Shown here in pieces: positions 27,812-35,831 of a stretch of 64,000 nt of DNA (the first letter of the stretch is position 1; every line of letters begins with the position of its first letter). Made by a program: the position numbers and the translations under genes. The notes under the pieces are model-generated. The model made no database searches, had not been told where the DNA came from, and saw only the letters and a list, made by a program, of their open reading frames with translations. Origin of the DNA: Ancylobacter koreensis (lineage in GTDB: Bacteria > Pseudomonadota > Alphaproteobacteria > Rhizobiales > Xanthobacteraceae); the NCBI RefSeq assembly GCF_023016525.1, contig NZ_JALKCG010000001.1:124001-188000 (forward strand), given 5' to 3'.

Positions 27812-28225
27812 CTAGCCGCGCGTCAGCTTCGCCGGACCGCCGGGAACGGCGGCCGACCACATCTTCTCGATATTGTAGAACCCGCGCACTTCCGGCTGGA
27901 AGACGTGGACGATGACGTCGCTGGCATCGATCAGCACCCAGTCGCAGGCCGGCTGGCCCTCGACGCGCACGCCCTTGACGCCACGCGCCTTGAGCCCCTC
28001 GACGAGGTGGTCGGCGATGGCGCCGACATGGCGCTGGGAGCGGCCGGAGGCGACGACCATGTAATCGGCGATGGTCGTCTTGCCGCGCAGTTCGATGGAA
28101 ACGACGTCCTCGGCCTTGTCGTCGTCGAGACGGGCGAGAACGAGGGCAAGAATCTCCTCGGCGTCGAACGACGTCTCGGAGACAGGCGCAGTCGCCGGGC
28201 TGGAGGCGGCTGCTGCAAGCGCCAT
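27812..28225 (-). CDS. rsfS: Ribosome silencing factor RsfS
   Basis: RsfS/Iojap protein of about 137 residues that binds L14 on the large subunit and blocks subunit joining when nutrients are short. The domain (about 25-130) contains [48 protein letters not shown] and [12 protein letters not shown]. The ATG at 28225 is used; a GTG at 28285 would add 20 residues with no family match. In related genomes nadD lies just upstream; here a 2-kb low-GC segment separates them. Confidence 0.93.
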   Translation of the reverse strand: MALAAAASSPATAPVSETSFDAEEILALVLARLDDDKAEDVVSIELRGKTTIADYMVVASGRSQRHVGAIADHLVEGLKARGVKGVRVEGQPACDWVLIDASDVIVHVFQPEVRGFYNIEKMWSAAVPGGPAKLTRG

Positions 28226-28331
28226 GCTGGACAGGGGTCCGGATCCTCTCGTCTTGACCGCAAGGCACGGACGGACCTTCCGCACCGTGCCTGCCCCTTA
28301 AGGATAATGCGGATGGGGGCGTTCTTCAACC

Positions 28332-28359
28332 GGGGGGTGGGGAGGGGGGTGGTGGGGGG
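28332..28359 (+). repeat. G-run tract, G-quadruplex-capable
   Basis: Four runs of four to six G separated by one to four bases on the plus strand. It marks the left edge of the low-GC insert. A C-run tract (G-runs on the minus strand) at 30328-30347 lies at the right edge, overlapping the nadD stop. Confidence 0.6.
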
Positions 28360-28587
28360 CGCTAGACGGCCCCTCACCGAGGCGACAAGCAGAATCTGCT
28401 TTGGGGTGGGTTGCGCACGGTCTGCTTTAACATGGAAAACTAGGAAAACAGACATCTGCTGATGAGGAGTCTGGACCGATAGCAGCGTGTCGCAGTTTAA
28501 CGATAACTCAGCGAGGCCTGTCGTTTCACTACGCGTAGAGACCGAACCGATCAATAAGTCTATCAGTGGATAATTTAATCACACTCA

Positions 28588-28616
28588 TTGACATGAAAGC
28601 TCACCGTCAGTCAAAC
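28588..28616 (+). promoter_or_regulatory. Possible promoter of the insert gene
   Basis: TTGACA (28588-28593) followed after 17 bases by TCAAAC (28611-28616). The -35 is perfect but the -10 matches at only three positions. It lies 92 bases before the start codon at 28708 and is the best candidate in the leader. Confidence 0.35.
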
Positions 28617-28707
28617 TTTTGGCGGATAGCATATTGTCTGTACCTTACGCCATCGCCAGCTAGATGATAGAAATTTGGCGCCGCGCATGGGTCAAAGGGG
28701 GCGTCAA

Positions 28708-30132
28708 ATGCCAAGGTTTTCGGAATATTTTGGCTTAGGAAAAACCCAGCATGAACTAGATTTCGTCGACGTTAGCAATACCTACGATCTCCCCGTTTAT
28801 GTTGACCCATACGCGATCGAAATACAGGATGATACTTGGGCTAAAGAAGCCGCCGAACAAATCAGCCTTTTCTTTAGCGAAGTTCTCGCCGCGCTCCGAG
28901 ATGCAGACGATCACCGCGCTGAAGGCCTCATGTCACATCTCCGTGAACCCAAGGAGACCTTCTTGGGAGTTTCGAGCGAGGCTCCAAAAGGACGCGGTGT
29001 GGGCCGCCATCAAGCCTCGCAATTGATAAGCGCGATCAAGAAGAGCAGGGCCTTTCAAACAGGCTTGCTTAATGATTTTTCTGAGATGTCGCTCTACGTC
29101 GAGGGCATCGATCGGGACAAGATGTCCGATCTAACTACCAACATAATTCGCGGACTTCTCGTCGATTACACGCAAGAACAATGCGAATTACACGAGATCG
29201 AGACGCTTGAATATAATGGCCCCTCCCTATGGGACGGTGATCGCGGCAATTGGGTCGGTCGGAGTGTCAGGTTGCCATATATTGATGCCGACCCAATCCT
29301 GCTTGTTCCTAAGTATATTGTCCGCCGAAAGCTTTCACTGGACAGTCAGGAGTTCTACAACAAGCAAATCACGGATTTCTTGGTTGCCGAGAATTTGCGC
29401 GTCAATAGCTCTCTGGTCCAAACGATCAAGGGAAGAAGAAAGGTACGCAAGGGCGACGTTCGCGACAAGAATCCAAAATCCAAACCATTCATCGCGGACA
29501 TGGTTCGCGATCATCCAGAGCTTCTGGACCTCTACAAGGAGATCGCCGCGAAACAAAGTGCGATGCTAAATTTTGGCGACGAAAACCCAACTATCACGGC
29601 CGTATGTCAGGCGCTTGCTGATCGGCTGCCGAACATCCCAACTGGCGCCAAGCACGCGAATGAATACCACTCGCTCATCACGGGCGCCTTGACCGCGCTG
29701 TTCTATCCATCGCTGATTCTCCCACAAAAGGAATGGGAGATAAATCAGGGTCGCAAGCGCGTGGATATCGTTTACACGAACGCTGCCGAGACAGGCTTCT
29801 TCTCTCAGCGGCGAGGAGATCCACGTGTTAACGCAAATATAGTGATCGTCGAGTGCAAGAACTACAGTGACGACATCGCCAACAATGAACTGGATCAGTT
29901 GCTTGGCCGCTTCGACAATGATCGTGGTCGACTGGGTATCTTGACATGTAGAGAGGTTGACAACCCGCAAAGATTGTTGGATCGGTGCAAGGACGCCGCT
30001 GTACGCAACACTGGGTATGTCATCGTTCTGAAGGATGTGGAACTCCAAGCCATGCTTCAAGCGAAGGCTCGGCTCAACGACCATGTTGTGGAGGCCACCT
30101 TGCACGCCAAATTCAGGGAATTACTGGCGTAA
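28708..30132 (+). CDS. Uncharacterised protein with C-terminal PD-(D/E)XK nuclease signature
   Basis: A 474-residue soluble protein I cannot assign to a named family. The N-terminal part opens MPRFSEYFGLGKTQHELDFV, then DLPVYVDPYAIE; a mostly helical middle follows. The last 170 residues carry a restriction-endonuclease-like core: E320 in ANEYHSLITGAL, D353 in GRKRVDIVYTN, and E382-C-K384 in IVIVECKNYSDD, followed by NNELDQLLGRF and GRLGILTCREV. That order (E, D, then E-x-K) fits PD-(D/E)XK nucleases. AAAGGGGG lies 7 bases before the ATG at 28708. Composition is far lower in G+C than all neighbours, and it splits the rsfS-nadD cluster, both signs of transfer. A single-gene defence nuclease is a reasonable inference, not shown. 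No methyltransferase or helicase partner is present. Confidence 0.7.
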   Translation: MPRFSEYFGLGKTQHELDFVDVSNTYDLPVYVDPYAIEIQDDTWAKEAAEQISLFFSEVLAALRDADDHRAEGLMSHLREPKETFLGVSSEAPKGRGVGRHQASQLISAIKKSRAFQTGLLNDFSEMSLYVEGIDRDKMSDLTTNIIRGLLVDYTQEQCELHEIETLEYNGPSLWDGDRGNWVGRSVRLPYIDADPILLVPKYIVRRKLSLDSQEFYNKQITDFLVAENLRVNSSLVQTIKGRRKVRKGDVRDKNPKSKPFIADMVRDHPELLDLYKEIAAKQSAMLNFGDENPTITAVCQALADRLPNIPTGAKHANEYHSLITGALTALFYPSLILPQKEWEINQGRKRVDIVYTNAAETGFFSQRRGDPRVNANIVIVECKNYSDDIANNELDQLLGRFDNDRGRLGILTCREVDNPQRLLDRCKDAAVRNTGYVIVLKDVELQAMLQAKARLNDHVVEATLHAKFRELLA

Positions 30133-30333
30133 CAAGAAAGAAAACCAGGGACGCGGACGGCCCACGCTTTCATCATGAGATCTGGGGCGGCGGGTCTGCG
30201 AAAAACAAGGATGCCAATTCGACCAAATATCCGCTTTTGAGAACTAGCCATCGAAGTCTGTGCGTCTGGAATGGGGTCGCCCCCGGCCATAATGAGGAAA
30301 GGCGCCCCGCCCCTTGCCGACGGCACGCCCCCC
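30133..30333. other. Non-coding right junction of the insert
   Basis: About 200 bases with no supportable gene. The AT-rich composition continues to about 30240, then grades into native GC-rich DNA before the nadD stop. I see no clear intrinsic terminator for the insert gene. Confidence 0.6.
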
Positions 30334-30945
30334 TCACCCCTCCCCCCTGATCCGTGTCGACGACAGCGGCGACTTCAGGCCGTGCAGGAACACCCAGGCC
30401 GGCGGGCGCTGGGTCGCGAGGGCGGGGGCTTCGCTTTCGGGGCGGCGCCAGCGGGCGAGGGCGTGGGCGGCGGGGGAAGCCATGGCCGGCAGGGTGCAGC
30501 CGGGGCGGTCTACCACCGCCATCGGCACCAGCCCGGCAATGGCCTGCCAGTGCTGCCAGCGGTGGAAGGAGGCGAGGTTGTCCGCCCCCATGATCCAGAC
30601 GAAATGCACGGCGGGGAAGCGGCGCACCAGCGCCGCCACCGTGTCGTAGCTGTAGCGCGTGCCGAGCCCCGCCTCCAGCCCGGTCGGCACCAGCGCGGGA
30701 TGGTTCGCCACCGCGCGCGCCTGCTCCAGTCGCGTCGCCAGCGGGGGCAGGCGGCCATTGTCCTTCAGCGGATTGCCGGGCGTCACCAGCCACCACACGC
30801 GGTCGAGCTTCAGGCGTTTCAGCGCCAGCAGGCTCGCCGCGCGATGGGCAGCGTGGGCCGGGTTGAAGCTGCCGCCATAGAGCCCGACGCGCAGCCCCGG
30901 CGCCAGCGGCGGCAGGCGCCATTCCGCCGGCTGCGCCTCGGTCAC
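30334..30945 (-). CDS. nadD: Nicotinate-nucleotide adenylyltransferase NadD
   Basis: Adenylates nicotinate mononucleotide to deamido-NAD in NAD synthesis. The 203-residue product has the nucleotidyltransferase motif [23 protein letters not shown], the [12 protein letters not shown] loop, [15 protein letters not shown], and the C-terminal LSSTRIR. The second histidine pair is HAAH rather than the usual HxGH, a mild change. The GTG start at 30945 overlaps the proA stop (GTGA), implying coupling. The stop is embedded in a run of G/C tracts at the edge of the low-GC insert. Confidence 0.92.
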   Translation of the reverse strand: MTEAQPAEWRLPPLAPGLRVGLYGGSFNPAHAAHRAASLLALKRLKLDRVWWLVTPGNPLKDNGRLPPLATRLEQARAVANHPALVPTGLEAGLGTRYSYDTVAALVRRFPAVHFVWIMGADNLASFHRWQHWQAIAGLVPMAVVDRPGCTLPAMASPAAHALARWRRPESEAPALATQRPPAWVFLHGLKSPLSSTRIRGEG

Positions 30946-32282
30946 GGCCGGATCTGGCCGGTGCCGCGCACCCGGTACTTGAAGGAGGTGAGTTGCTCGG
31001 CGCCCACCGGCCCGCGCGCGTGCATGCGCCCGGTGGCGATGCCGATCTCGCCGCCGAAGCCGAACTCGCCGCCATCGGCGAACTGCGTCGAGGCGTTGTG
31101 CACGACGATGGCGGAATCGACCTCGTTCAGGAAGGTTTCGGCCACCGCCGCGTCCTCGGTGAGGATGGCGTCGGTGTGGTGCGAGCCATAGGTCTCGATA
31201 TGGTCGATGGCGGCCTTCACGCCGTCGACCAGCTTCACCGAGATCACCGCGTCGAGATATTCGGTGCGCCAGTCTTCCTCGCTCGCCGGCTTCACGCGCG
31301 GATCGACCGCCTGCGCCGCTGCGTCGCCGCGCACCTCGCAGCCCTCGCCGATCAGCATGGAGACGAGCGGGGCGAGCAGGCGGGCGGCATCGGCGGAATC
31401 GACCAGCAGCGTCTCGGCCGCCCCGCACACGCTCGTGCGGCGCAGCTTGGCGTTCTTCACGATGGTCAGCGCCTTGTCGAGGTCGGCGCCCCTGTCGACA
31501 TAGACGTGCACGAGGCCTTCCAGATGCGCGAAGACCGGCACGCGCGCCTCGCTCTGCACGCGGGCGACGAGGCTCTTGCCGCCGCGCGGCACGATGACGT
31601 CCACATTGCCGCCGAGGCCGGCGAGCATCTCGCCCACAGCCGCGCGGTCGCGGGTCGGCACGAGCTGGACGGCGTCCTGTGGCAGGCCGGCGCTCGCCAG
31701 TCCCTCCACCATCGCGGCGTGGATGGCGCGCGAGGAATTGAAGCTGTCCGAGCCGCCGCGCAGGATCACCGCATTGCCGGCCTTCAGGCACAGGCTGCCG
31801 GCGTCCGCCGTCACATTGGGCCGGCTCTCATAGATGACGCCGACGACGCCGAGCGGGGTGCGCACACGCTCCAGCCGCAGGCCGTTCGGCCGCTCCCAGC
31901 TCTCCGTCACCGTGCCGACCGGGTCGGGCAATTCGGCGATCTCCTCGACGCCGCGCGCGGTGGCTTCCAGCCGCGCCGCGTTCAGCGTCAGCCGGTCGAG
32001 CATGGAGGCGTTCATGCCGGCGGCCTTCGCGGCCTCCACGTCCAGCGCATTGGCGGCGAGTATGTCGCCGGCATGGGCGCGGATGGCGGCGGCGGCGGCC
32101 TTCAGCCCGGCGCTCTTGGTCGCGGCGGGGGCCAGCGCCAGCGCGCGGGCGGCGGCGCGGGCGCTAGCGCCGATCGCCAGCATCAGCGCGGCGACGTCCT
32201 CACCCTGCGGGCCGCGCGGGGCCGGCGCGCCGGGAAGGTTCCCGGTGGCGGGGGCGGCGCGCAGGGCAGAGGTGGCGGACAT
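30942..32282 (-). CDS. proA: Glutamate-5-semialdehyde dehydrogenase (gamma-glutamyl phosphate reductase)
   Basis: Second enzyme of proline synthesis: reduces gamma-glutamyl phosphate with NADPH. The 446-residue product shows [22 protein letters not shown], the cofactor loop [12 protein letters not shown], the active cysteine C286 in [29 protein letters not shown], and the C-terminal [23 protein letters not shown]. It is about 25 residues longer at the N-terminus than E. coli ProA. proB and obgE, often next to it, are absent here; the gene upstream is the divergent yihY-type gene. Confidence 0.95.
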   Translation of the reverse strand: MSATSALRAAPATGNLPGAPAPRGPQGEDVAALMLAIGASARAAARALALAPAATKSAGLKAAAAAIRAHAGDILAANALDVEAAKAAGMNASMLDRLTLNAARLEATARGVEEIAELPDPVGTVTESWERPNGLRLERVRTPLGVVGVIYESRPNVTADAGSLCLKAGNAVILRGGSDSFNSSRAIHAAMVEGLASAGLPQDAVQLVPTRDRAAVGEMLAGLGGNVDVIVPRGGKSLVARVQSEARVPVFAHLEGLVHVYVDRGADLDKALTIVKNAKLRRTSVCGAAETLLVDSADAARLLAPLVSMLIGEGCEVRGDAAAQAVDPRVKPASEEDWRTEYLDAVISVKLVDGVKAAIDHIETYGSHHTDAILTEDAAVAETFLNEVDSAIVVHNASTQFADGGEFGFGGEIGIATGRMHARGPVGAEQLTSFKYRVRGTGQIRP

Positions 32283-32501
32283 GGCTTCACTCGCTGGTCA
32301 CGAAAGGGGGTCATCAAAAGCGGGCGACCTATCTACCACAGGCCGGCCGCTTCGCGCCAAAACGAATTGGGTTCGCCCGCGCTCCGCGACGCCGGCGCTT
32401 TACCAAAGCGGCGGGAAGGACTTGCCATTTGGCGCCCGACGTCCGATGTCACGGCGACACCTGCCCGCCGCCGGGATGCCGCCACGAGGAGAGCCGAACT
32501 C

Positions 32502-33335
32502 TTGTTGCGCGCCTTCGACATCGCCTGGGACGCCTTCTGGCGCTTCGTCGAGGACGACGGATGGGCGATCTCCAGCCATATCGCGCTCTCCGCGCTGATG
32601 TCGCTGTTCCCCTTCCTCATCTTCGTCACCGCGCTGGCGGCGTTCTTCGATTTCAAGAACCTCGCCGACGAGACGGTGCAGCTCATGCTGGAGGCGTGGC
32701 CGGCGCAGGTGGCCGAGCCGATCGGCCGCGAGATCCGCAACGTGCTCACCCAGGTGCGCACCGACGTGCTGACCATCGGCGTGGTGCTGGCCATCTACTT
32801 CTCGTCCAACGGCATAGAGAGCCTGCGCATCGGGCTGAACCGCGCCTATGGCGTGCGCGAGGGCCGCTCCTGGTACTGGCTGCGCCTCGAATCCATCGGC
32901 TATGTCGTGGTCGGCGCGGCGGGCCTGCTGGCGCTGTCCTTCCTCGTCGTGCTCGGCCCGGTGCTGTGGCTGGCGGCGGTGCGCTGGGTGCCGGCGCTCC
33001 AGCCCTTCGGCTGGGTCATCACTTTCCTGCGCTATGCCGCGACCTCGGCCATCCTCATCGTCGCGCTGGTGGTGGCGCATATGTGGCTACCCTCGGGCCG
33101 GCGCACGCTGGCGGAGGTGGCGCCCGGCATCCTGGTGACGCTGGGCCTGTGGCTGGCCGCCGGCGCCGCCTTCGGGCGCTATCTCGCCGAATTCGCCAAC
33201 AATTACGTCACCACCTATGCCGGCCTCGCCTCGGTGATGGTGGCGCTGGTCTTCCTCTACACCACCGCCTCGATCTTCGTGTATGGCGGCGAGCTCAACG
33301 CCGCGATCCGCCGCGCCCGCGAGAACCGCTACTAG
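32502..33335 (+). CDS. YihY/BrkB-family inner-membrane protein
   Basis: A 277-residue protein with six expected membrane helices, of the family once mislabelled RNase BN. Marks are WAISSHIALSALMSLFPFLIFVTALAAF, GLNRAYGVREGRSWYWLRLESI, LPSGRRTLAEVAPGILVTLGLWL and the conserved end TTYAGLASVMVALVFLYTTASIFVYGGELNA. There is no ATG in range; TTG at 32502 follows GAGGAG by 10 bases and gives the family length. The function of the family is not established; transport is only a guess. Confidence 0.85.
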   Translation: MLRAFDIAWDAFWRFVEDDGWAISSHIALSALMSLFPFLIFVTALAAFFDFKNLADETVQLMLEAWPAQVAEPIGREIRNVLTQVRTDVLTIGVVLAIYFSSNGIESLRIGLNRAYGVREGRSWYWLRLESIGYVVVGAAGLLALSFLVVLGPVLWLAAVRWVPALQPFGWVITFLRYAATSAILIVALVVAHMWLPSGRRTLAEVAPGILVTLGLWLAAGAAFGRYLAEFANNYVTTYAGLASVMVALVFLYTTASIFVYGGELNAAIRRARENRY

Positions 33336-33381
33336 CCGCGCCCCGGCCCGCATCCTCGGAACCCCTCGCCGCCGGCCGGGC

Positions 33382-33395
33382 TTGACCCTCGTCAA
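33382..33395. promoter_or_regulatory. FNR/FixK-type box upstream of the host-attachment gene
   Basis: TTGACCCTCGTCAA is a perfect match to TTGA-N6-TCAA and its arms are symmetric (TTGAC/GTCAA). A -10-like TGCAAT lies at 33418-33423. A transcript starting 7 bases after it, near 33430, would place the box centre at -41.5, the class II activator position. An inverted repeat GGCGGAC/GTCCGCC (33396-33414) lies between the two. Confidence 0.6.
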
Positions 33396-33462
33396 GGCGG
33401 ACGCGCCGTCCGCCCTGTGCAATGGCGACAACGCCGGAGACTGCCGGCGAGGAGGTGCCTGA

Positions 33463-33918
33463 ATGACCAGCTACAGCAAGCTCAAGATCGAAGCCGGGGC
33501 CTGGGTCGTGGTGTGCGACGGGCGCAAGGCTCTCGTGCTGTGCAACGAGGGCGACGCGATGTTCCCCAACCTGCGCACCCGCGAGGTCCACGAGCAGGAG
33601 AACCCGCCCACCCGCGAGCAAGGCACGGACGCGCCGGGCCGGGTGCACCAGTCCGTCGGCTCGGCGCGCTCCTCGGTGGAGCCGACCGACTGGCAGGAGG
33701 AGGGCGAGCGCGCCTTCATGCGTCAGATCGCCGGACGGCTCGACGCGGCCGCGACGGCGGGCGAGGTAACGTCGCTGGTGATCGTCGCCGCCCCGCGCGC
33801 GCTCGGCGCACTGCGCACGCATCTGTCCAAGAGCGTGCACGACATTCTGGCCGGCGAGGTCGACCGCGACCTCGTGAAGATGCCGGTTCACGAGATCGAG
33901 AAGCTGCTCGCCGCCTGA
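33463..33918 (+). CDS. Host attachment family protein
   Basis: A 151-residue soluble protein of the AtsE/host-attachment family, related to the archaeal release-factor-like baeRF fold. Visible family stretches are WVVVCDGRKALVLCNEGD, NLRTREVHEQENPPTREQGTD, GRVHQSVGSARSSVEPTDWQEEGERAFMRQIAGRL and LVIVAAPRALGALRTHLS. The family name comes from attachment phenotypes in plant-associated bacteria; the biochemical role is unclear and ribosome-related work is possible. GGAGGTG lies just before the ATG. A strong terminator follows, so it is a single-gene transcript probably induced at low oxygen through the FNR/FixK box. Confidence 0.85.
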   Translation: MTSYSKLKIEAGAWVVVCDGRKALVLCNEGDAMFPNLRTREVHEQENPPTREQGTDAPGRVHQSVGSARSSVEPTDWQEEGERAFMRQIAGRLDAAATAGEVTSLVIVAAPRALGALRTHLSKSVHDILAGEVDRDLVKMPVHEIEKLLAA

Positions 33919-33985
33919 CGGCACGCCTCGCGCACCGCCAACGTCGCGGACGAATTTCCAAGCCCGCGAAACCGTTCTACGCTTC

Positions 33986-34023
33986 GCCCCGTCCCGGCCG
34001 CTGCCGGGGCGGGGCTTTGCTTT
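33986..34023 (+). terminator. Rho-independent terminator of the host-attachment gene
   Basis: A 12-bp stem with one G-T wobble (GCCCCGTCCCGG at 33986-33997 with 34004-34015) and 6-base loop is followed by TTTGCTTT. It lies 68 bases past the stop. Confidence 0.85.
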
Positions 34024-34036
34024 GGGGGGCGGGGTC

Positions 34037-35020
34037 ATGTGGGATTTCTCGATCGGTACGACGATCGCTCTGGTGCTGCGCACCTGGCCCTTCGTGCTGC
34101 TGCGCCTCGTCGTCTATGTCGGCATCGCCTTCGGCTTCGTGGCCGGGATCGGGGTCGGCGCGGGGATCGGCTGGGCCGTCGGCCTCGCCTTCGGCGGCGA
34201 CGCCGAGATCACCGGCGCGCTGATCGGCGCGCTCGCCGGCTTCGGGCTGGTCGCCGGCGTGCTGTGGTGGGTGCGCCAGTATCTCGTCTATCTCGTCAAG
34301 GCCGGCCATGTGGCGGCGCTCGACGCGCTGCTGCGCGGCGGCGAGATTCCCGGCGGGCAGGACCAGATCGCCTATGCCGTCGCCATGGTGAAGGCGCGCT
34401 TCCTCGAAGTGAACATCCTGTTCGGCATCGACATCCTCATCCGCGGCGTGGTGCGCGCGCTGGTCGGTATCCTCAACCTGCTGACCGGCTGGATACCCGG
34501 ATTCAAGACGCTGAACGATTTCGTCAGCGCCGTGCTGAAGATCGCCCTCGGCCTCGTCGACGAGGTGATCCTCGCCTACATCATCCGCCGCGAGGACGCG
34601 GCGCCCGCGCAGGCCGCGCGCGACGGGCTGGTGCTCTACGCGCAGAACGCAGGCGCGCTGGTGCGCAACGCGGTGTGGATCGCGCTGTTCGAATATGCGG
34701 CGACGGCGCTGATCTTCCTCTTCCTGCTCGGCCCCGCCATCGGGCTCGCCTATGCGCTGCCGGGCGGGCTCACCGGCTTCGGCGTGGTCTTCGCCGGTAT
34801 TCTCGCCTGGGCGCTGAAGGCGGCGCTGATCGAGCCGCTGTCCATCGCCTCGCTGCTGCAGGCCTATGATATCGCCATACGCGGCCAGACCCCGAACCCG
34901 GACTGGACCGCGCGGCTGGACAGCGCCTCCTCGGCCTTCCGCGACCTCGCCGCCCGCATGCCGCCGGGCGGGCGGGCGCCCTGGGGCGCCGGGCCGACGA
35001 CGCCCGCCACCCCGGTGTGA
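34037..35020 (+). CDS. Polytopic membrane protein of unknown function
   Basis: A 327-residue integral membrane protein with about six hydrophobic segments. It includes Gly-rich helices (VYVGIAFGFVAGIGVGAGIGWAVGLAFGG and LIGALAGFGLVAGVLWWV), a cytoplasmic loop near ALDALLRGGEIPGGQDQ, and a hydrophilic C-terminus of about 45 residues. The ATG at 34037 is preceded by a G-rich ribosome-binding region. I do not recognise a named family or catalytic residues. Its start lies 13 bases after the preceding terminator, so its promoter must overlap that terminator or it relies on read-through. Confidence 0.75.
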   Translation: MWDFSIGTTIALVLRTWPFVLLRLVVYVGIAFGFVAGIGVGAGIGWAVGLAFGGDAEITGALIGALAGFGLVAGVLWWVRQYLVYLVKAGHVAALDALLRGGEIPGGQDQIAYAVAMVKARFLEVNILFGIDILIRGVVRALVGILNLLTGWIPGFKTLNDFVSAVLKIALGLVDEVILAYIIRREDAAPAQAARDGLVLYAQNAGALVRNAVWIALFEYAATALIFLFLLGPAIGLAYALPGGLTGFGVVFAGILAWALKAALIEPLSIASLLQAYDIAIRGQTPNPDWTARLDSASSAFRDLAARMPPGGRAPWGAGPTTPATPV

Positions 35021-35083
35021 ACCATCCTGCCGGCAGCGCGTATAAGCTGGCCGGATGCGGCGATTCCCGGCCGGAGGAACCCG

Positions 35084-35560
35084 ATGAAGACACTCTCCTT
35101 CTTCCGCCTCGTGCTCGCGGTCGGCCTGTGCCTCGCCGTCGGCGCGGTCGGCTCGCTCGCCACCACGCCGAAGATCCCGACCTGGTATGCCGGCCTTGCC
35201 AAGCCGTCCTGGACGCCGCCCGACGCGGTGTTCCCGATCGCCTGGACGACGCTCTACGTGCTGATGGCGGTGGCGCTGTGGCGGCTCTGGCAGCTCCATG
35301 CACCCTCCCCGGAGCGGCGCCGGGCGGTCTCGCTCTGGTTCCTCCAGCTCGTGCTGAACGCGCTGTGGTCGCCGGTGTTCTTCGGCATGGAAGCCCCGCG
35401 CGCCGCGCTGGCGGTGGTCCTCGCGCTCTGGCTCGCCATCGCCGCGACGATCTGGGCGAGCGCGCGCATCGACCGCATGGCGGCCTGGCTGCTCGCCCCC
35501 TATCTGGCATGGGTATCCTTTGCGACGGCGCTCAATGCTGCCATTGTCGCCCTGAACTAG
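35084..35560 (+). CDS. TspO/MBR family tryptophan-rich protein
   Basis: A 158-residue, five-helix membrane protein of the TspO family, which binds porphyrins and, in Rhodobacter, affects photosynthesis-gene control in response to oxygen. Typical residues are TPKIPTWYAGLAKPSWTPPDAVFPIAWTTLY, VLNALWSPVFFGMEAP and the C-terminal LAPYLAWVSFATALNAAI. It is followed by the HIG1-like and B12-adenosyltransferase genes on the same strand with short gaps, so they may be one transcript. The link to tetrapyrroles is family-based. Confidence 0.92.
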   Translation: MKTLSFFRLVLAVGLCLAVGAVGSLATTPKIPTWYAGLAKPSWTPPDAVFPIAWTTLYVLMAVALWRLWQLHAPSPERRRAVSLWFLQLVLNALWSPVFFGMEAPRAALAVVLALWLAIAATIWASARIDRMAAWLLAPYLAWVSFATALNAAIVALN

Positions 35561-35593
35561 AGAGCGGTCCTGCGGGACCGCGGGAGCTTCCCG

Positions 35594-35797
35594 ATGGACG
35601 CCGTCACCATCGCCAAATTCGTCGTGCTGCCGGTGGCGCTGGGCTCGGTCGCCCTCGTGCTGGTGCTGGGCCTCGCCAACATGGCGCGCGGCGGCTCGCC
35701 CCTGCGCTCGCAGAAGCTCATGCAGTGGCGCGTGCTGCTTCAGGCGGTGGCGCTGTGCTTCGTGCTCGCGACCATCATCCTGATGAATCGCGGCTGA
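35594..35797 (+). CDS. Twin-transmembrane HIG1-like small protein
   Basis: A 67-residue protein with two hydrophobic helices (about 8-29 and 47-63) joined by the charged loop ARGGSPLRSQKLMQWRVLLQ, whose QKLMQWRVLLQ stretch is typical of HIG1/twin-transmembrane proteins. Mitochondrial HIG1 members act on cytochrome oxidase assembly under hypoxia; whether bacterial ones do is not known. The gene commonly precedes a PduO-type adenosyltransferase in Hyphomicrobiales, as here (34 bases apart). Confidence 0.82.
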   Translation: MDAVTIAKFVVLPVALGSVALVLVLGLANMARGGSPLRSQKLMQWRVLLQAVALCFVLATIILMNRG

Positions 35798-35831
35798 GCC
35801 GCGAAAGGACCCATCGAGGGACGCATCCACC

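Larger units (their letters stand above)
28226..28707. other. Non-coding junction and leader of the low-GC insert
   Basis: This 482-base gap holds no convincing gene. Up to about 28330 it is native GC-rich DNA. A G-run tract follows (28332-28359), and from about 28380 the composition falls sharply and AT-rich words appear. Within it are a perfect 15-base palindrome (28387-28401) and a TTGACA box (28588). No tRNA, attachment-site duplication or transposase remnant is visible. Confidence 0.7.

Noticed and set aside
28675-28707. Upstream start for the insert gene
   Set aside because: It would add 11 residues that read through the AAAGGGGG ribosome-binding site; the ATG at 28708 has that site at the right distance.
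28226-30333. Integrative element with tRNA attachment site, integrase or transposase
   Set aside because: No tRNA 3' end, duplicated attachment sequence, integrase or transposase frame can be found at either junction.
30993-33335. 780-residue plus-strand frame joining antisense of proA to the YihY protein
   Set aside because: Only the last 277 residues match a family; the rest is antisense to proA. The gene is taken to start at the TTG at 32502.
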